From Metallyticus violacea (lineage: Eukaryota; Arthropoda; Insecta; Mantodea; Metallyticidae), in contig CM060835.1 of the NCBI GenBank assembly GCA_030762175.1, positions 86,206,001 through 86,270,000 of the forward strand: DNA of 64,000 nt, read 5' to 3'. Under the pieces are notes generated by a model. The model was not told the origin of the DNA, searched no databases, and saw nothing but the letters and a program-made list of their open reading frames with translations. Position 1 is the first letter of the stretch; every line of letters begins with the position of its first letter. Positions 43,141 through 54,232 of the stretch are shown piece by piece. The position numbers and the translations under genes were made by a program.

Positions 43141-43622
43141 ATGTCTCTCAAGTTGAATGTAAATGATCCAGCGTTTGCAGAAAAGGCACTAACTATTTTT
43201 CATGAATTGGAGCAAAAAAGAATGTCTGCTGATAATGTTGATTCTCATAACTCATTGAGTGAGGATGAACCAGACCATGTTTCAATTGATGATGTTGTGT
43301 TAACTGAAAATGAAAATTACGAAATTGCATCTCTTCAGAAAATGTTCAATTAGACGATGGTGGAAGCGATATTCCATTAGCAGGCAGAAAACGACCAAGG
43401 CTGCCATTATCCTCTGTATTTACTAATCGAAACGCTGATGAACGTAATATTATTCAGCCAAAAGGGAAGTCTCTAGATACAAATGGATATCGTTGGTGTT
43501 CACAAGAAGACTGCACACACTGTCATTATTACTTGCCTAAATGCTTGCATATTCATAACAATGCTGAGCCTTTCAAAACGAAAAATTTCCTCATTACGTA
43601 CAGTGAACAGCACATGCTGTCG
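43141..43622 (+). pseudogene. Acidic ORF with frameshift; possible piggyBac-like remnant
   Basis: Immediately after 'ttttttccag' an ATG opens a 70-codon frame: 'MSLKLNVNDPAFAEKAL', then an acidic Ser/Asp/Glu-rich stretch ('HNSLSEDEPDHVSIDD'), ending at a TAG at 43351. In the next frame the reading continues 'AGRKRPRLPLSS', 'PKGKSLDTNGYRWCSQ', then 'CTHCHYYLPKCLHIH' (four Cys and three His), with a stop near 43622. An acidic N-terminus, a 'G-x-x-W' segment and a Cys/His-rich end recall piggyBac transposases with the catalytic core deleted. The match is by layout only. It could instead be a decayed host exon. Confidence 0.3.
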
Positions 43623-44373
43623 TGAATGAAGAAAAGGCTTCTTATTCCAATAACATCTACGGAGTTCGGTTATCGGGAAAGAAAAAATCCATGAAGATGA
43701 AACTGCAGGACCATCAACAACAAGCTGCAGGTCCGTCAAAAAAACGAGGCAAATAACAACCACCTTCTGCAATGTTAGTGGAAAGGCAATTCTGCAAAGA
43801 ACAGCAGGAGACAGCAGTTGTGCAATGTCTGTGCTGTGACTGAGGAAAGAAGGCTGGTTTTTTATTGTTGACTTCAGTGTGTAGGTGCTAAACACAGGGC
43901 ACATAAAATGTATAAATTGGCATTGGTTTAAATGTCGTAAGAATTACAAATGTTTGTGATAGAAGCATGTTAAATAAGATTTGTGTTCTAGGTTTAAAAA
44001 GTTTTATAAAAATAGCTTTCAGGATTGGACATTGTGTGACTTGAAGAATTAATATATTCATCACCATTATCGAGCCATATTTTAGAGAATGAACAATGGT
44101 GCATCACTGAACTATCGATATTCGATAGCGCTATGAACGCTCGCTTTCATTTTCGTAGTTTTATCGTTAGTGACAATGGAAAAAAAAAAAAAAAATACAC
44201 ACACATACATGAGTACCCACAGTTTCACAAATACTTTGCAAGTTCTTTTAATTTGGAATAAAAGACGTGCTTTGAATGAACCAGATAACGGCCTTCAGTA
44301 TTTATGTACATCTGTTGTTAACAGAAACCAAGCTGTCTTCACGTCTTTGAAACAGCGGTACCTGAAGGCTGCA
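43623..44373. other. No recognisable gene
   Basis: Continues with Lys-rich fragments ('AGPS' near 43705) possibly belonging to the relic on the left. A 141-codon ORF (44170-44595) begins in an A run and crosses a SINE fragment, so it is not a gene. Confidence 0.4.
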
Positions 44374-44421
44374 TTATATTATTATTTATGGACGCTCTTT
44401 AACAGCTCAGGTCATCAGCGT
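44374..44421 (-). mobile_element. 48-bp SINE family A tail with its own 13-bp target duplication
   Basis: The insert consists only of the reverse complement of the family A 3' end ('ttatttatggacgctctttaa', then 'gctcaggtcatcagcg'). The 13-mer cctgaaggctgca flanks it at 44361-44373 and 44422-44434. It is therefore a complete retroposition event that copied only the last 48 bases. Confidence 0.85.
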
Positions 44422-44724
44422 CCTGAAGGCTGCAAAGATACTTCAAGTTATATCTATGCAGCTTATGCTGCTTTTATATCTTCAGTAGACACATTTAACA
44501 TGAGCATTTTATTACAAAATTCCTTTTTCGCTGCTAGAAAATTGCTCTTATTTTATTTCAGAGTACTGCAGTTTAAAATGGCAGTTTTGTTCTAAATTGC
44601 AAAATTAATTGAATATTTATGAAATAAATGTCAAGTATAATTTTTAGCTATAGATATAATTGTGATAACATTAACTGCAATGGTAAAATTAAATATTCGG
44701 AAATTAGTTCCTACAGTAATTGGA

Positions 44725-44806
<82 letters not shown>
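44725..44806. repeat. (TTA)n microsatellite
   Basis: About 27 uninterrupted TTA units. Confidence 0.95.
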
Positions 44807-44807
<1 letters not shown>

Positions 44808-44952
44808 GTGATTAGTTGATGAGTAGGTGCTAAATCAACATTAACTGAGTAATTTATAGTTAAAATATACCTTTTATAATTATGTACGAGGGTAGGTCCT
44901 TAAGTTTCCTACCTAACCATTTTAGAGGTATAATATACACAAAAACTATACT

Positions 44953-46316
44953 TCACTTTTCAATATACTTATCATTTATTGCAATATATTTCTCACATCT
45001 TTGAATTAACATTTCAATCCCCTCTCCAAAATAGACAGAAGTATTGTCTGCAAAATGGGCATAACCACCATCCATCACTTCTTCGTTACACTTAAATTTC
45101 CTCTCTCGAAGGTCCTTCTTGAGCTTTGAGAAGAGGAAATAGTCACTGGGAGCTAGATCTGGGCTGTGGTGTAGATGGCCGATCTCCTTGAAGCCACATT
45201 TCTTCACAGTTTCCTTTACAACAAGAACTGTGTGCACAGGCGCGTTGTCGTGAAGAAGGCGCACACTACCAATCAGCTTTCCTCATCTTTTCTCTTTGAT
45301 GGAAGCATGTAGTCTGTGTAGTAGACCAGCACAATACTCCCCATTTACTGTGGTGTTCCTCTCCTTGAAGTAAATGAGGAGTATTCCTTCACAGTCGGTC
45401 CTGGTGGTGTAGTGGTTACCATACTTGCCTCCTACGCCCAAAACGCGGGTTCGAACCCGGCCAGGATCGATGGATTTTTTCGGGCGTAAAACTCCTAAGT
45501 ACGGCTTCCTTCGGAAGGGAAGTAAAGCCGTGGGTCCCGTGTCGTACATTTACGGCACGAAAAAGAACCTCAAGCCTGAAAGAGAGGCCTCTGAGCAAAA
45601 TTTGTCGGCCGTTTCACGCCCTGAGTTGAATGGGACGCTGATGACCTGAGATGTTAAAGAGCGTCCATAAATAAATCAATCAAAAAAAAAAAAAAAGTAT
45701 TCCTTCACAGTCCCAAAAGATTATGGCCATGATCTTCTTGGTTGATTAAGTGACCTTAGCCTTTAGAGGCGGTGCTTCGCCAGGTTTACGCCAGCCCATA
45801 GATTCTCTTTTGGACAAGGGATCATAGTAGAGGGCCATAGTTTTATCTCCTGTAATAATGATTTGCAGAACTTCTCTCTCGTTGCCATGGCAGAGCTCCA
45901 AATATGCCCGACAACAGATGACTTGTTGCTGCTTTTGGACTGAGGAAAGAAGTGTAGGCACCCATCTTGCACTAACCTTATTCATGTTTTAAATGTTCAT
46001 AATAATTCAAAGGAATGTTGTTTAAGAAAGGCCCAACCATGCTGCTATTTCTGTAACTTTGAGCCGCTGGTCTTCCATAATTTCTCCATCCACAAGAGCG
46101 ATGTTTTAAGGAGTGAGCACCTAAGGGCCGATCTGCACGCTCTTCGTCTTCAATGCTTTCTTGACCCATTCGAAAAATATTGGCCCATTCTTTTATGGTA
46201 AAATATGAGGGGGATGCTTCGCCATATACACCGTTCAATTGCTGTTTAATTTCATTACGAATAAGTATTTCTTTTGTGAATAACTTAATATCAGTTCGAC
46301 GCTCAATTTTGAACAT
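44953..46316 (-). pseudogene. mariner transposase, frameshifted and split by a SINE
   Basis: Minus strand from ATG 46316 to TAG/TAA near 44953. Residues 1-60 hold the helix-turn-helix region ('RNEIKQQLNGVYGEASPS', 'EWANIFRMGQESIEDEERA', 'DRP'). The catalytic part follows in other frames: 'IITGDKT' (first Asp), 'YYDPLSKRESMGW', then after the SINE 'LLHDNAPVH' (second Asp), 'GHLHHSPDLAPSDYFLF' (third Asp, D34D layout), and the C-terminus 'RCEKYIAINDKYIEK'. The enzyme would have cut the element out and joined it at TA. All three Asp are present, but the frames no longer connect. Confidence 0.9.
45397..45696 (+). mobile_element. SINE family A, full length, inserted in mariner
   Basis: Best-preserved family A copy. 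tRNA-like head 'ggtcctggtggtgtagtgg' at 45397, B box 'gggttcgaacccgg' at about 45448, body 'cttccttcggaagggaag', 3' block with GGACGC (45633-45638) and GCGTCC (45661-45666), tail 'ataaataaatcaatc' and A15. The 16-mer gtattccttcacagtc is present at 45381-45396 and 45697-45712. The head resembles tRNA-Val/Asp types. Transcription would be by RNA polymerase III from the A and B boxes. Confidence 0.97.
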
Positions 46317-46496
46317 GTTACAATCTTCTACACGTCTCCTTCTTTATGCAACTATATGTGAACAACTGAACACAGCGGAGCGGAAGTTTCAGCTGCAATT
46401 ATTAATTTAACAGATAAAGTATGACACCAGATAAGGGTTTTGTGAAGGCGATAATCCTCAATGGCGAGGCCGTATACTTATAGACCTACCCTCGTA

Positions 46497-46959
46497 TATG
46501 TATATGATTATAATTATATAAATGTATATTTCACTGTGTTCTCTTTAATCTTAAAACGTATATTTATGAATAGATTTTCAGTATCATAATATAGACGTCA
46601 GAATGTTGAAATTTCAAAATCCTACTTCAGTTAAATTAAGTTTTAAGTTAACCCATATGACATGGTAGTACATTTATATTCCAGAGATGAAATGTGTCTA
46701 TTTGTAATATTTCATTTCAATCAAACACAATTTTTTAAAAAATTAAATTATAGTGGTGGAATTTCATGTTGCAACTTTTAGTATTTATTATAGAACAAAA
46801 AACGTAACATATAACAAGCAACACTCTTTATAATACTAAATGTTGCACAGACACTCTTTGAACTGAAATAGGTGAAACAGAGGAGGGTTTCAAACATGAA
46901 GCACAACGAGGGCCTTTTGGAGGAATTAAGTGAGAGATATGAAGGACGGCCAAATTATG
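46497..46959. other. No recognisable gene
   Basis: AT-rich, featureless. Confidence 0.5.
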
Positions 46960-47350
46960 GGGTGGCAGGTAGGGGCTCCTAACGCTCCCATATTCTTTTT
47001 ATTTTGTTGTTCTGTTACGATGCCGGCAGAGCCCCTCACTAAGAAGTTTGAGTACCTCGGAAGGGTTGCTGTCACACTACATGGAAACACACTAAGGCAG
47101 TGTTTCCATTGAGCACATTCCACCACTGCATACCGCTCAACACCAATCCAAGCCTCCCTGGCCTTGTAACCCTGAAATGGTGAATAAGGTAATGAAATGA
47201 GAGGGAATGAGGCATAGGGAAATTCATGGAAAGTGAATGTCCATCCCAACTGTCGTCTAAGTGACCAGAGGAAATTAAGAGAAAACCTAATGCCAAGAAT
47301 GCCGGCTAAGGGATTTGAAACGGAATGTGAGCCCAAGCGTTATCACCTGT
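46960..47350. repeat. Possible dispersed repeat E, copy 1
   Basis: 'aagtgaccagaggaaat', 'gagaaaacc' and 'gccggctaagggatttgaa' (47260-47310) match in order with 'aaacgaccagagaaaacc', 'gatagccggtcttaaggg' at 54885-54950. The similarity is modest; more GC-rich than its surroundings. The 136-codon minus ORF across it has no domain. Confidence 0.3.
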
Positions 47351-47463
47351 GATATTCCTCTTGTTAAAGATACTCTTTAAAACTATGCAAAAAATATAGG
47401 CTATGTTAAAATTTGAACATCCCTTCTGATACATGAAAAACCGAAACAGTCTTTTCCTAGTTG

Positions 47464-47546
47464 ATCATTTCATCTCATGTATATCAGTGTCCACCGCCTG
47501 TGATCCTCAGTACTAAAAACGGGCGTTAAACACTATTCAAAAAACA
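47464..47546 (+). mobile_element. SINE family B, 3' fragment
   Basis: 'catttcatctcatgtat', 'caccgcctgtg' and 'aaaacgggcgttaaacac' with an A run, the same order as the end of the full copy at 61689-61977. 5'-truncated. Confidence 0.75.
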
Positions 47547-47814
47547 CGAAAATCTCGGACCAAGTTGTAGAATTGATTGTTAGGAGCATGCAGATATTTT
47601 AGCTATACAGAAATTCGCTTCTGTTCTTGATTTCATCCCCTAAGAGATATACCGAAAGGAGCAGGAAATTCCAAGTCCTTCTGTTTGTAACAAGTTTGAT
47701 TTTGTATTTTTCGAAATGCAGAACACAAAATATACCATCAGCCAGAAAGATACATCCATGTGAGAAAATGGCTTCCTTAAAAATAAGGTGTATTGCTGCT
47801 AGAATACGCCCGAA

Positions 47815-48420
47815 GTAATGCTGTTGCGGCGATTCAACGCTCGTTCCGACGGCATCATTAATCCGAAAGTAGAGAATGTGTCTGTCATCAAAAGAAGGGT
47901 AATAGGGGATGCTAGTGTTAGCCAAGAGAGGGTTGACATTAAAGGTTTACTGAAGGCCGAGGGAAATCTAACCAGTCAATAATGCAATCTTAGTGAGGAA
48001 GATTCTAGGAAACTACTGTTTTGTAACCGCACGATACTCAACCAAGCGGCTAGCGTTTAGTGAGAAGTTGATGCGCACGTTGTAAATGGATGAGGGCATC
48101 AAAATTGATCGGTTTTAGTGATGAAGGACATTTGCGCTCATACGGAGAGATCGATAAGTTTAATATCCGGTTTTGGGCATCGCAGTCCCCACATCATCAT
48201 CGAAATGGACCGCACCAGCCCCAAAATAAAGCGTCTGAGAGGGCGTGTGTTCCGCTCATTCTTCTTCGAGAACACGTGTACTTGAAGATACTGGAGAATT
48301 AGTTCTGCACATCTCGCGGATGAAGAGCGACAGGAGTTCATGTACCACCAAAACGCGGCAGGTGCCCGTGCGCGCAAGATGGAGCTAGTAGTAGTTTATC
48401 ACTAGCTCTTGCGCGCTCTA
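47815..48420 (+). pseudogene. IS630/Tc1-like transposase relic, central part
   Basis: The plus strand at about 48100-48185 reads 'IGFSDEGHLRSYGEIDKF' then 'NIRFWASQSPHHH', matching the first catalytic Asp region of DDE_3 transposases (F-S-D-E-A-H-F ... N-x-R-x-W-A-x-E-N-P-H). Downstream 'FFFEN' and 'EERQEFMYHQ' fit the next blocks. Upstream 'NAVAAIQRSFRRHH' (about 47818) resembles the N-terminal helix-turn-helix. A GC-rich hairpin (arms 48370-48389 and 48401-48416) lies at the right end. Confidence 0.55.
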
Positions 48421-49240
48421 CTGATACAAGCCATTAGTTGTGCAAATGCCAGTGCTTAGCAATGTGCCAAGCGGAAGAAAAACGCAAATCCTAAAACCAT
48501 TTTAAACTCGAATGGGGTTTATTCCTTTTAAGGGATGCAAATTAGGGAGATGCCTAATGTATAGTATGCATGTGCAGAAGACAATAACACTGATCCCTTC
48601 CCTGCAGATAAATACAAAGACAATAGAAACGAAATTATCATTATTATTTATACTATTACTTCAGACGGAATATTAATGTTCATTTAATGCCAATATTAAT
48701 AATGCAATTTGTAATATCAATGCATTAAAAATAAATTAATGCTGTCATTAAAGTTTGAGGCTAACATTTAAACTGTCTTTATAAACAACTATACAAGATA
48801 TTGATTTTTGTGTGTGTTTTAGACGTCGTCATTACAAGTCTTTTCCATATCTTTTTACTGTGATCCAATAAGAATTTTAATTCTTATTTTATTCTGTTGG
48901 TAAAATTCAATATGAGTTATACACTTATTTCGTTGTTTCTCCGAAAGACTCAATATTCCTTAATTTTAATTGTGTTAATACTACATGCTTTAGTTACTGT
49001 AGGTATTTAGAAATATAAACATTTCGAAGAGTAAATTAATTGTACCTTATATATATACCAATTGTGATTTATTTCTACCATTAAAAAGTCTTATAGGAAG
49101 TTTATATAAAAGTTGTTCAATAAAATTGACCATAAACTCTGACATGTCTGACGCACTGCCACAGTTGTTGCGCATTACTCTTACTTTGCCAAAAGAAGCA
49201 CTTCGCGAGGTTGCTCGTGAGCGCCAGTCTTTGCCCTTGT
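48421..49240. other. No recognisable gene
   Basis: AT-rich. The start of a chance ORF at 49126 reads into the next SINE. Confidence 0.5.
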
Positions 49241-49530
49241 TGATTTGTTTTATTTACGGATACTCTTTAACATCTCAGGTCACCAGCGTTCCATTCAATT
49301 CAGTGCGTGAAACGGCCAACAAATTTTGCACAGAGGCCTCTTCTTTCAGGCTTGAGGTTCTTTTTCGTGCCGTAAATCTGCGACACGGAACACACAGCTT
49401 TATTTCCCTTCCGAAGGAAGCCATACTTAGGATTTTTACTCCTGAAAAGTACCATTGACCCTGCCCGGATTGAACCCGGGATCTCGGGTCTACGAGGCAA
49501 ATATGGCTACCACTACACTACTAGGAACGA
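49241..49530 (-). mobile_element. SINE family A, full length, no clear target duplication
   Basis: Minus-strand head up to 49530 ('ttcctagtagtgtagtgg'), B-box region 'gggttcaatccggg'-like, body and 3' block complete. Moderately diverged from the copy at 45397. Confidence 0.88.
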
Positions 49531-50159
49531 TGTTCCGGCCTAAATGAACACCTGCCACCGCAAATATCAACTTCACATCACTGGGTATCGTTTGGGGTTT
49601 CGTTAAGGACATTTACATTCTTCCACTTCCAAAGATACTGCCGTGATCGCGAACGCCGCACAAAGCACGTTTGAGTGTGTTTGGCATTCTTAGGAGTAGA
49701 CCTGGACATTTGCCATGCGCGGCACATAACGAATGCGTTTAAAGTTGTCAGTATGAAACTGCAAATATTCTTCCTTCAAATGCTGATACCATCAATTTTT
49801 GTTGAATATTATCAAAATATGCTCTTACAAATGGCCCAATATATAATTCGCACTCCATGTGTTATGCAGTATAATGTGATTGATTTATCCCCAACAATGC
49901 AGGTGAAAAAAGAGAAAATGTCTTTGACTACCATGCAAAGCAAGGGTATTGACTTTTCTCTTTAAATTCCTAGCATAACCAAACTGTCGCAAGGATGAAT
50001 AAAAGCATATTTTTCTCTTATTTTAAAGATAGTAAATTAAATAAAAATGATTTACATTTTTTTCAATACAATTTCCCAATTTAAAATCACATTTTCCCCC
50101 CAGTGGGTAGAAAACCTCTTAATTACATTGTTCCAGAAAGAGTGAGGTTGAGTTTCTAG
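49531..50159. other. No recognisable gene
   Basis: A 96-codon plus ORF (49675-49965) has hydrophobic stretches but no recognised family. The far left of the next mariner copy may extend in here. Confidence 0.4.
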
Positions 50160-51031
50160 TCAGTTGCTCAAGCTAATTCTACACTTTCGTCACTGTCGAA
50201 TCTAATCCGAAGGGTTCTTTGAATGATCCAAACACATGGTAACGCTATGACTATGGACAATAGGATACTCCAATTTTTTTCGAGTTTTCTGTATGCGGAC
50301 GGGCGTTTTCTTGAAGGAGAAGAACGTTTCGAATCGGTTGTTGCTGTATTTTTCATCGATAAGTCCTGTTTGATTTAACCAGAAGCTGGTAGTAAAAAGT
50401 TGCATTGACTGTTCGACGTTCATGAAGAAAATCGATGAATCCCAAAAAACTGTCAAGGAAACCTTACCAACTGATTGCGAGTGTTGCTTTGCCAAGAGCG
50501 GATTCCCCTCATTTCCTTCACCCCATGTACACTTGCTTCGACTGCTTTCTTGCGTATACTCACCCATGTTTCATCGCAGATTACGATTCGATACAGAAGT
50601 ATTTCTTGTTGATCCTGAGCCAAAAGCTTCCGACACACTCCCACGTGTGCATCCTTTCAGTCCTCATTGATAATTCGAGGAACTCATCCTGCCCTGTTAT
50701 CTGGAACGATGAACTTAACACTTCTACATCTTATCCCAACCTCAGAAACGCTCATAGAGACGACGTTGGTGATTCATTTTCAACAGTCCTTGTGAAACTT
50801 CTGTGCCATAATACTCTTGTATTTTAGACAGCACCTTATTCCCTTAAAGTTTGCAAAATTTCGGTCAGTTTTACATGCATCCGTGCCAAAAACATAATTA
50901 TAACGTGTTGCGCAATCTGGGAGTGTACCTCCTGCTCAGACATATGCTACTGACAAACGAAAGGGTTATCTCGCTCCGTACTACACGTAAGCACTAAAAT
51001 TATAATCCGGTTTATATTTGACTCACCCTCG
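50160..51031 (-). mobile_element. mariner relic, second subfamily
   Basis: The right end carries a mariner-type terminal sequence on the minus strand, 'cgagggtgagtcaaatata', ending at 51031 beside TA. Transposase pieces on the minus strand are 'LARMHVKLTEILQTLRE' (helix-turn-helix), 'VICDETWV' at about 50560 (first catalytic Asp), 'KVSLTVFWDS' at about 50450, and a C-terminal 'LRIRFDSDESVELA' near 50200. The second and third Asp region is decayed and the left terminal repeat was not found. Its end sequence differs from that of the mariner at 44887. Confidence 0.8.
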
Positions 51032-52092
51032 TATATATTTATAGTTTTATGTTTTGTTGCTGCAGACCAGTAAAAATAATAAAATAGAGTAACTGAATAC
51101 ATTGAAGATGTAGCATTTTTTAAATGATCAAACGGAGAACGGTAAATTATTATTACTATTCTTTGATAATTATTAAATTTGTAAGACACTTTAAGCCTGT
51201 GTGATCCATCCTTACTTACCAGTGTTCAATAGTTTAAAGTTTTTTATTTTTTAATTTATAACACAGTGACAAAATATTCAAACGTGTGAATGACATTAAT
51301 ATTGCTAAGCCTTGTCGCTATAATGCTGCCGTGTGAAGCTGTTCATTAGCGCTGTACAAATGAATTCCTCTTTTATTCAAATGACCTCAGATGGTACGCT
51401 GGGGCAGAGTACAAAAAGAGGAATAATGTGTGATCTCCCTTCTTTGTTTGCACCTCTACTCTCTTGCATGACAGCACAGGCTCTCAAAGCCATTTGCATC
51501 CGTTCTTATAACACAGAGAGTACATTTAAGCTAATGAAAAAGAGAACAGATGTTCTGCAAGGTTGCGAGATACATGGCTCTCTGAATTTTAGAAGCTGCT
51601 TCTGTTTGCGATGCCTGCACAGATCTGCCCGTTTCTATATAATTAAGGCAAGGCTTTACCTATTCTAAATACACTTTTTATATAAAATGAATATACTTAA
51701 ATGATGAATCAACTCCAGTCCCATTATCTCATCAATATTCGATTTGCGCGTTTGGCGGATAGATGGCCCTTATGTATAGCGCACCACTTGACGAATTCCA
51801 TTATGCTGAAATGAAAAATGGAGTACTACAGGTTTTCTAAAAAATCTTGTTCTGTTCAGGTGCAAGAACAAAATGTACTCGAAAACAAATGAATGATTCA
51901 CTCTTATCTTTTAGGATCAAGGCAAGTATTTATACGGTTTCTTATTTGTATTTAATTAATGAAGAAAACTATTTTTGTATTACTTAACAAATAAAACTAA
52001 TTTAAACTTTTTTTACTTTGGACTATAGTTTGATTGTTAAATTGTGAATTTATCTTGTTAGCTCGTAGATGAAAACAACATAGTGCAATAAA
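51032..52092. other. No recognisable gene; one unassigned ORF
   Basis: A 111-codon plus ORF at 51333-51668 has several Cys but no recognisable pattern. Confidence 0.4.
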
Positions 52093-52299
52093 ATTAATAA
52101 ATCTCCTTTCAAATATTCCGTCTCCTATAATACTTTCAGATCTTCATTTAATTGATAAGTCATAACCAATTTAAAAATAGTTTGTATTACCTGTATTAAC
52201 TTTCTAGAGACACCTTCCGATACATTTACTTTGTTGCGACTTATCTTAACGTGTGAAAGTATTATAGGAGATGGAATATTTAAAAGGAGATTTATTAAT
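52093..52299. mobile_element. MITE-like element with 46-bp inverted ends
   Basis: Arms 52093-52138 and 52254-52299 are reverse complements with three or so differences. The 115-bp interior is AT-rich and non-coding. Size and structure fit a miniature inverted-repeat transposon. No target duplication is obvious. Confidence 0.85.
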
Positions 52300-52559
52300 A
52301 CTGATATCATTAGTTTAGATAGTAATATTCCTTTCACAGTTTTAGGTGAGTCTTCCAGTGAAGACCCCCAAATCTTTATACACTAAATAACGTGGTCACG
52401 TGGTTTAGCTCTCGTCGTATTTCACACTTTGGACATTTCAGTGTTCTCGTGATGTAGAAATCTTTTCTGATATTTCTTTGCAGTCTTTTTTATTTCTTCC
52501 TCAACTTCCGCACATGATGATGCATTGATTATTATTCTTAAGACTTTATTTAAAAGATT
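52300..52559. other. Short unassigned stretch
   Basis: May include the 3' end of the LINE relic on the right (minus strand), but no motif is readable. Confidence 0.4.
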
Positions 52560-53760
52560 TGTATGTATTTAATATTGGTCTCCTTGATACAGCCCTAGAC
52601 CTGTATCTCATTGGTCCAGACTGGTTTTAAGCAGTAGGAGAAGTTTTTGAATGTCTTCCGATTAGTCAATAAAGTTTTTTATGTTTATCTCTTTTCTTTT
52701 AGTTACAACATGTTATTTAAATTTTGCTTCAAGTCTATGGTCATACCTAAGTAGTTCATTGTTGGAACTTATGGAATTATTTCATTATTAATCTTTATTG
52801 GTGGCGACTTTATTTTTCTATTCGTAAAGTTAATATTTAGTCTCATTTAATTTAACGTGCCATTACTCTGACTTTATTTGCAGCATTTTGGAGTTACTTT
52901 ATAGATCCTTCTATTTCATCTCCTACTGCCATCATCAGCAAAAGTAGCCATAGTTTTTTCTTGTGGGATATCCTTAGTGTATGATTTATACAAGATTGAA
53001 CTAATACACTTCCTTGAGGCACTCAAAATTCTTTAAACGAGTGTACTCAGTTCCATATTTAACTCTGAAATATCTCTCTTCCATGTAAGAGTTTAGTATT
53101 TTAGATAATTGACTGGGAATTAATGAATAGTGTTTAACGCCCGTTTTTGCTACACAGAGGCACCACAGGCGATGGACACTGGTGATACATGAAATGAAAT
53201 GATATATTGGGAAAGGATTTATATTTAAGGAAGGAAGCGTTCCAGGCATAAGTTTAGGGTACCTCCCCGGCCTTTGTCATTTATGAGGACTGAGGAAAAT
53301 CTGGAAAAAACTCAGTAAGGAAGGACGGTCCTGGCGGAATTCAAACCCCAGACCTCCCGCTCACGAGTCCGCGATTTAACGATCTCGGCCACCCGTGGCG
53401 GTCATGAAGATGCCGTTGAAGTGTATATTAGTCCTTTGTGCCAGATTTTATTAAGCGTTACAGTCACGTCTGAGAATACAACAGAACAAATTCTTTTTTC
53501 CTCTAGTTTTCTCTCTGTGATATCGACAGTACGATGTATTTGGTCGATTGCTGCATGCTTATTTTTAAAACCAAACCTATGTTTGGTATTAGTTTACTTT
53601 CTTCTATTACTAGTTGTAATGTTTTAACAATAATTTTTCAAATAGCTTAGAAAGTTGTGCAGTTGTGAAACCGCTCTATATGAATACTTTTCGTTGGGTT
53701 GTTACCAGACTTGAGAGTCATTATCACCTCTGCTACCTTCCACTGACTCGGAACATGTTT
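52560..53760 (-). mobile_element. Jockey-like LINE relic split by a SINE
   Basis: Minus-strand reverse-transcriptase pieces in order: 'VPSQWKVAEVIM' (53745-53710); 'LSKLFEKLL' (about 53655); 'HRFGFKNKHAAIDQIHR' (about 53585-53535); 'ICSVVFSDV' with 'NKIWHKGLIY' (about 53500-53430, motif A region, Asp kept); then, after the SINE, 'VPQGSVLVQSC' (about 53020); a decayed A-D-D region near 52945; and 'MNYLGMTIDLKQNL' (52765-52720). No intact frame. Confidence 0.8.
53126..53401 (-). mobile_element. SINE family B, full length, inserted in the LINE
   Basis: The minus strand starts at 53401 with 'cgccacgggtggccgag', followed by a B-box-like 'gggtttgaattccgcc', the family body, and the tail 'aacgggcgttaaacac' at 53150-53126. 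The head resembles tRNA-Ser (long variable-arm type). Confidence 0.9.
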
Positions 53761-54223
53761 AAAACTCTTTTTATTGTAAAAATCGTACGCGCAAGAAAAA
53801 AACTTTGAGCAACAAAATAGAAACACGTATAAAAATCTTGAGAAAGTTGAGCTGTAGGAAATAAACTCAGTTTATTTAATTTGTTTATTTTTTCGTTTAC
53901 TATGACTACCATGTCCACACACGCATTGCGACTAAAGATATTGTAGGAAAACACTGTAGAACTGCGAAAGGAAAATTTTATGATGGCAAACAAAGCAAGG
54001 GAGTATGTTCACCGTTTCTATGGTGATAGATAAGATTATTGCTGTGATGTTACAAAATCATCTGCATGTACCCAACCACTATCACGAACAAGGCCTCCTT
54101 TTTCAATGCAGTACATTAGATCCACATAAAAGGGTAGGTCCTAATTTACCATACATTTTCTGGGAAGCAAGAAAGAACTACTTCTAAAACTTCTATTAGA
54201 ATTAAAAAAATCATATCTAGTAT
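53761..54223. other. No recognisable gene
   Basis: An 86-codon minus ORF (53733-53993) overlaps the start of the LINE relic and has no domain. Confidence 0.45.
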
Positions 54224-54232
54224 CAGCGAAGT

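Larger units (their letters stand above)
44887..46494 (-). mobile_element. mariner transposon interrupted by a SINE
   Basis: The ends are inverted: cgagggtaggtc from 44887 and its complement up to 46494, with partial extension ('taagt'). Each is next to TA (44885-44886 and 46495-46496), the mariner target duplication. Total length is 1608 bp; without the 300-bp SINE and its 16-bp duplication it is 1292 bp, the usual mariner size. Transposase fragments fill the minus strand. Frameshifts make it inactive. Confidence 0.92.

Noticed and set aside
44170..44595. 141-codon plus ORF
   Set aside because: Starts in an A run, crosses a SINE tail insertion and its target duplication, and has no domain.
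44628..44819. 63-codon ORF ending in poly-Tyr
   Set aside because: Translation of the TTA microsatellite.
45397..45470. Possible functional tRNA gene
   Set aside because: The A and B boxes belong to the SINE head; the acceptor stem does not close and the sequence continues into the SINE body. The same holds for the heads at 57633, 61689 and 53401.
46926..47336. 136-codon minus ORF
   Set aside because: Lies in a probable dispersed repeat and has no recognisable domain.
49675..49965. 96-codon plus ORF as a membrane protein
   Set aside because: Hydrophobic by AT-rich composition; no family match or signal.
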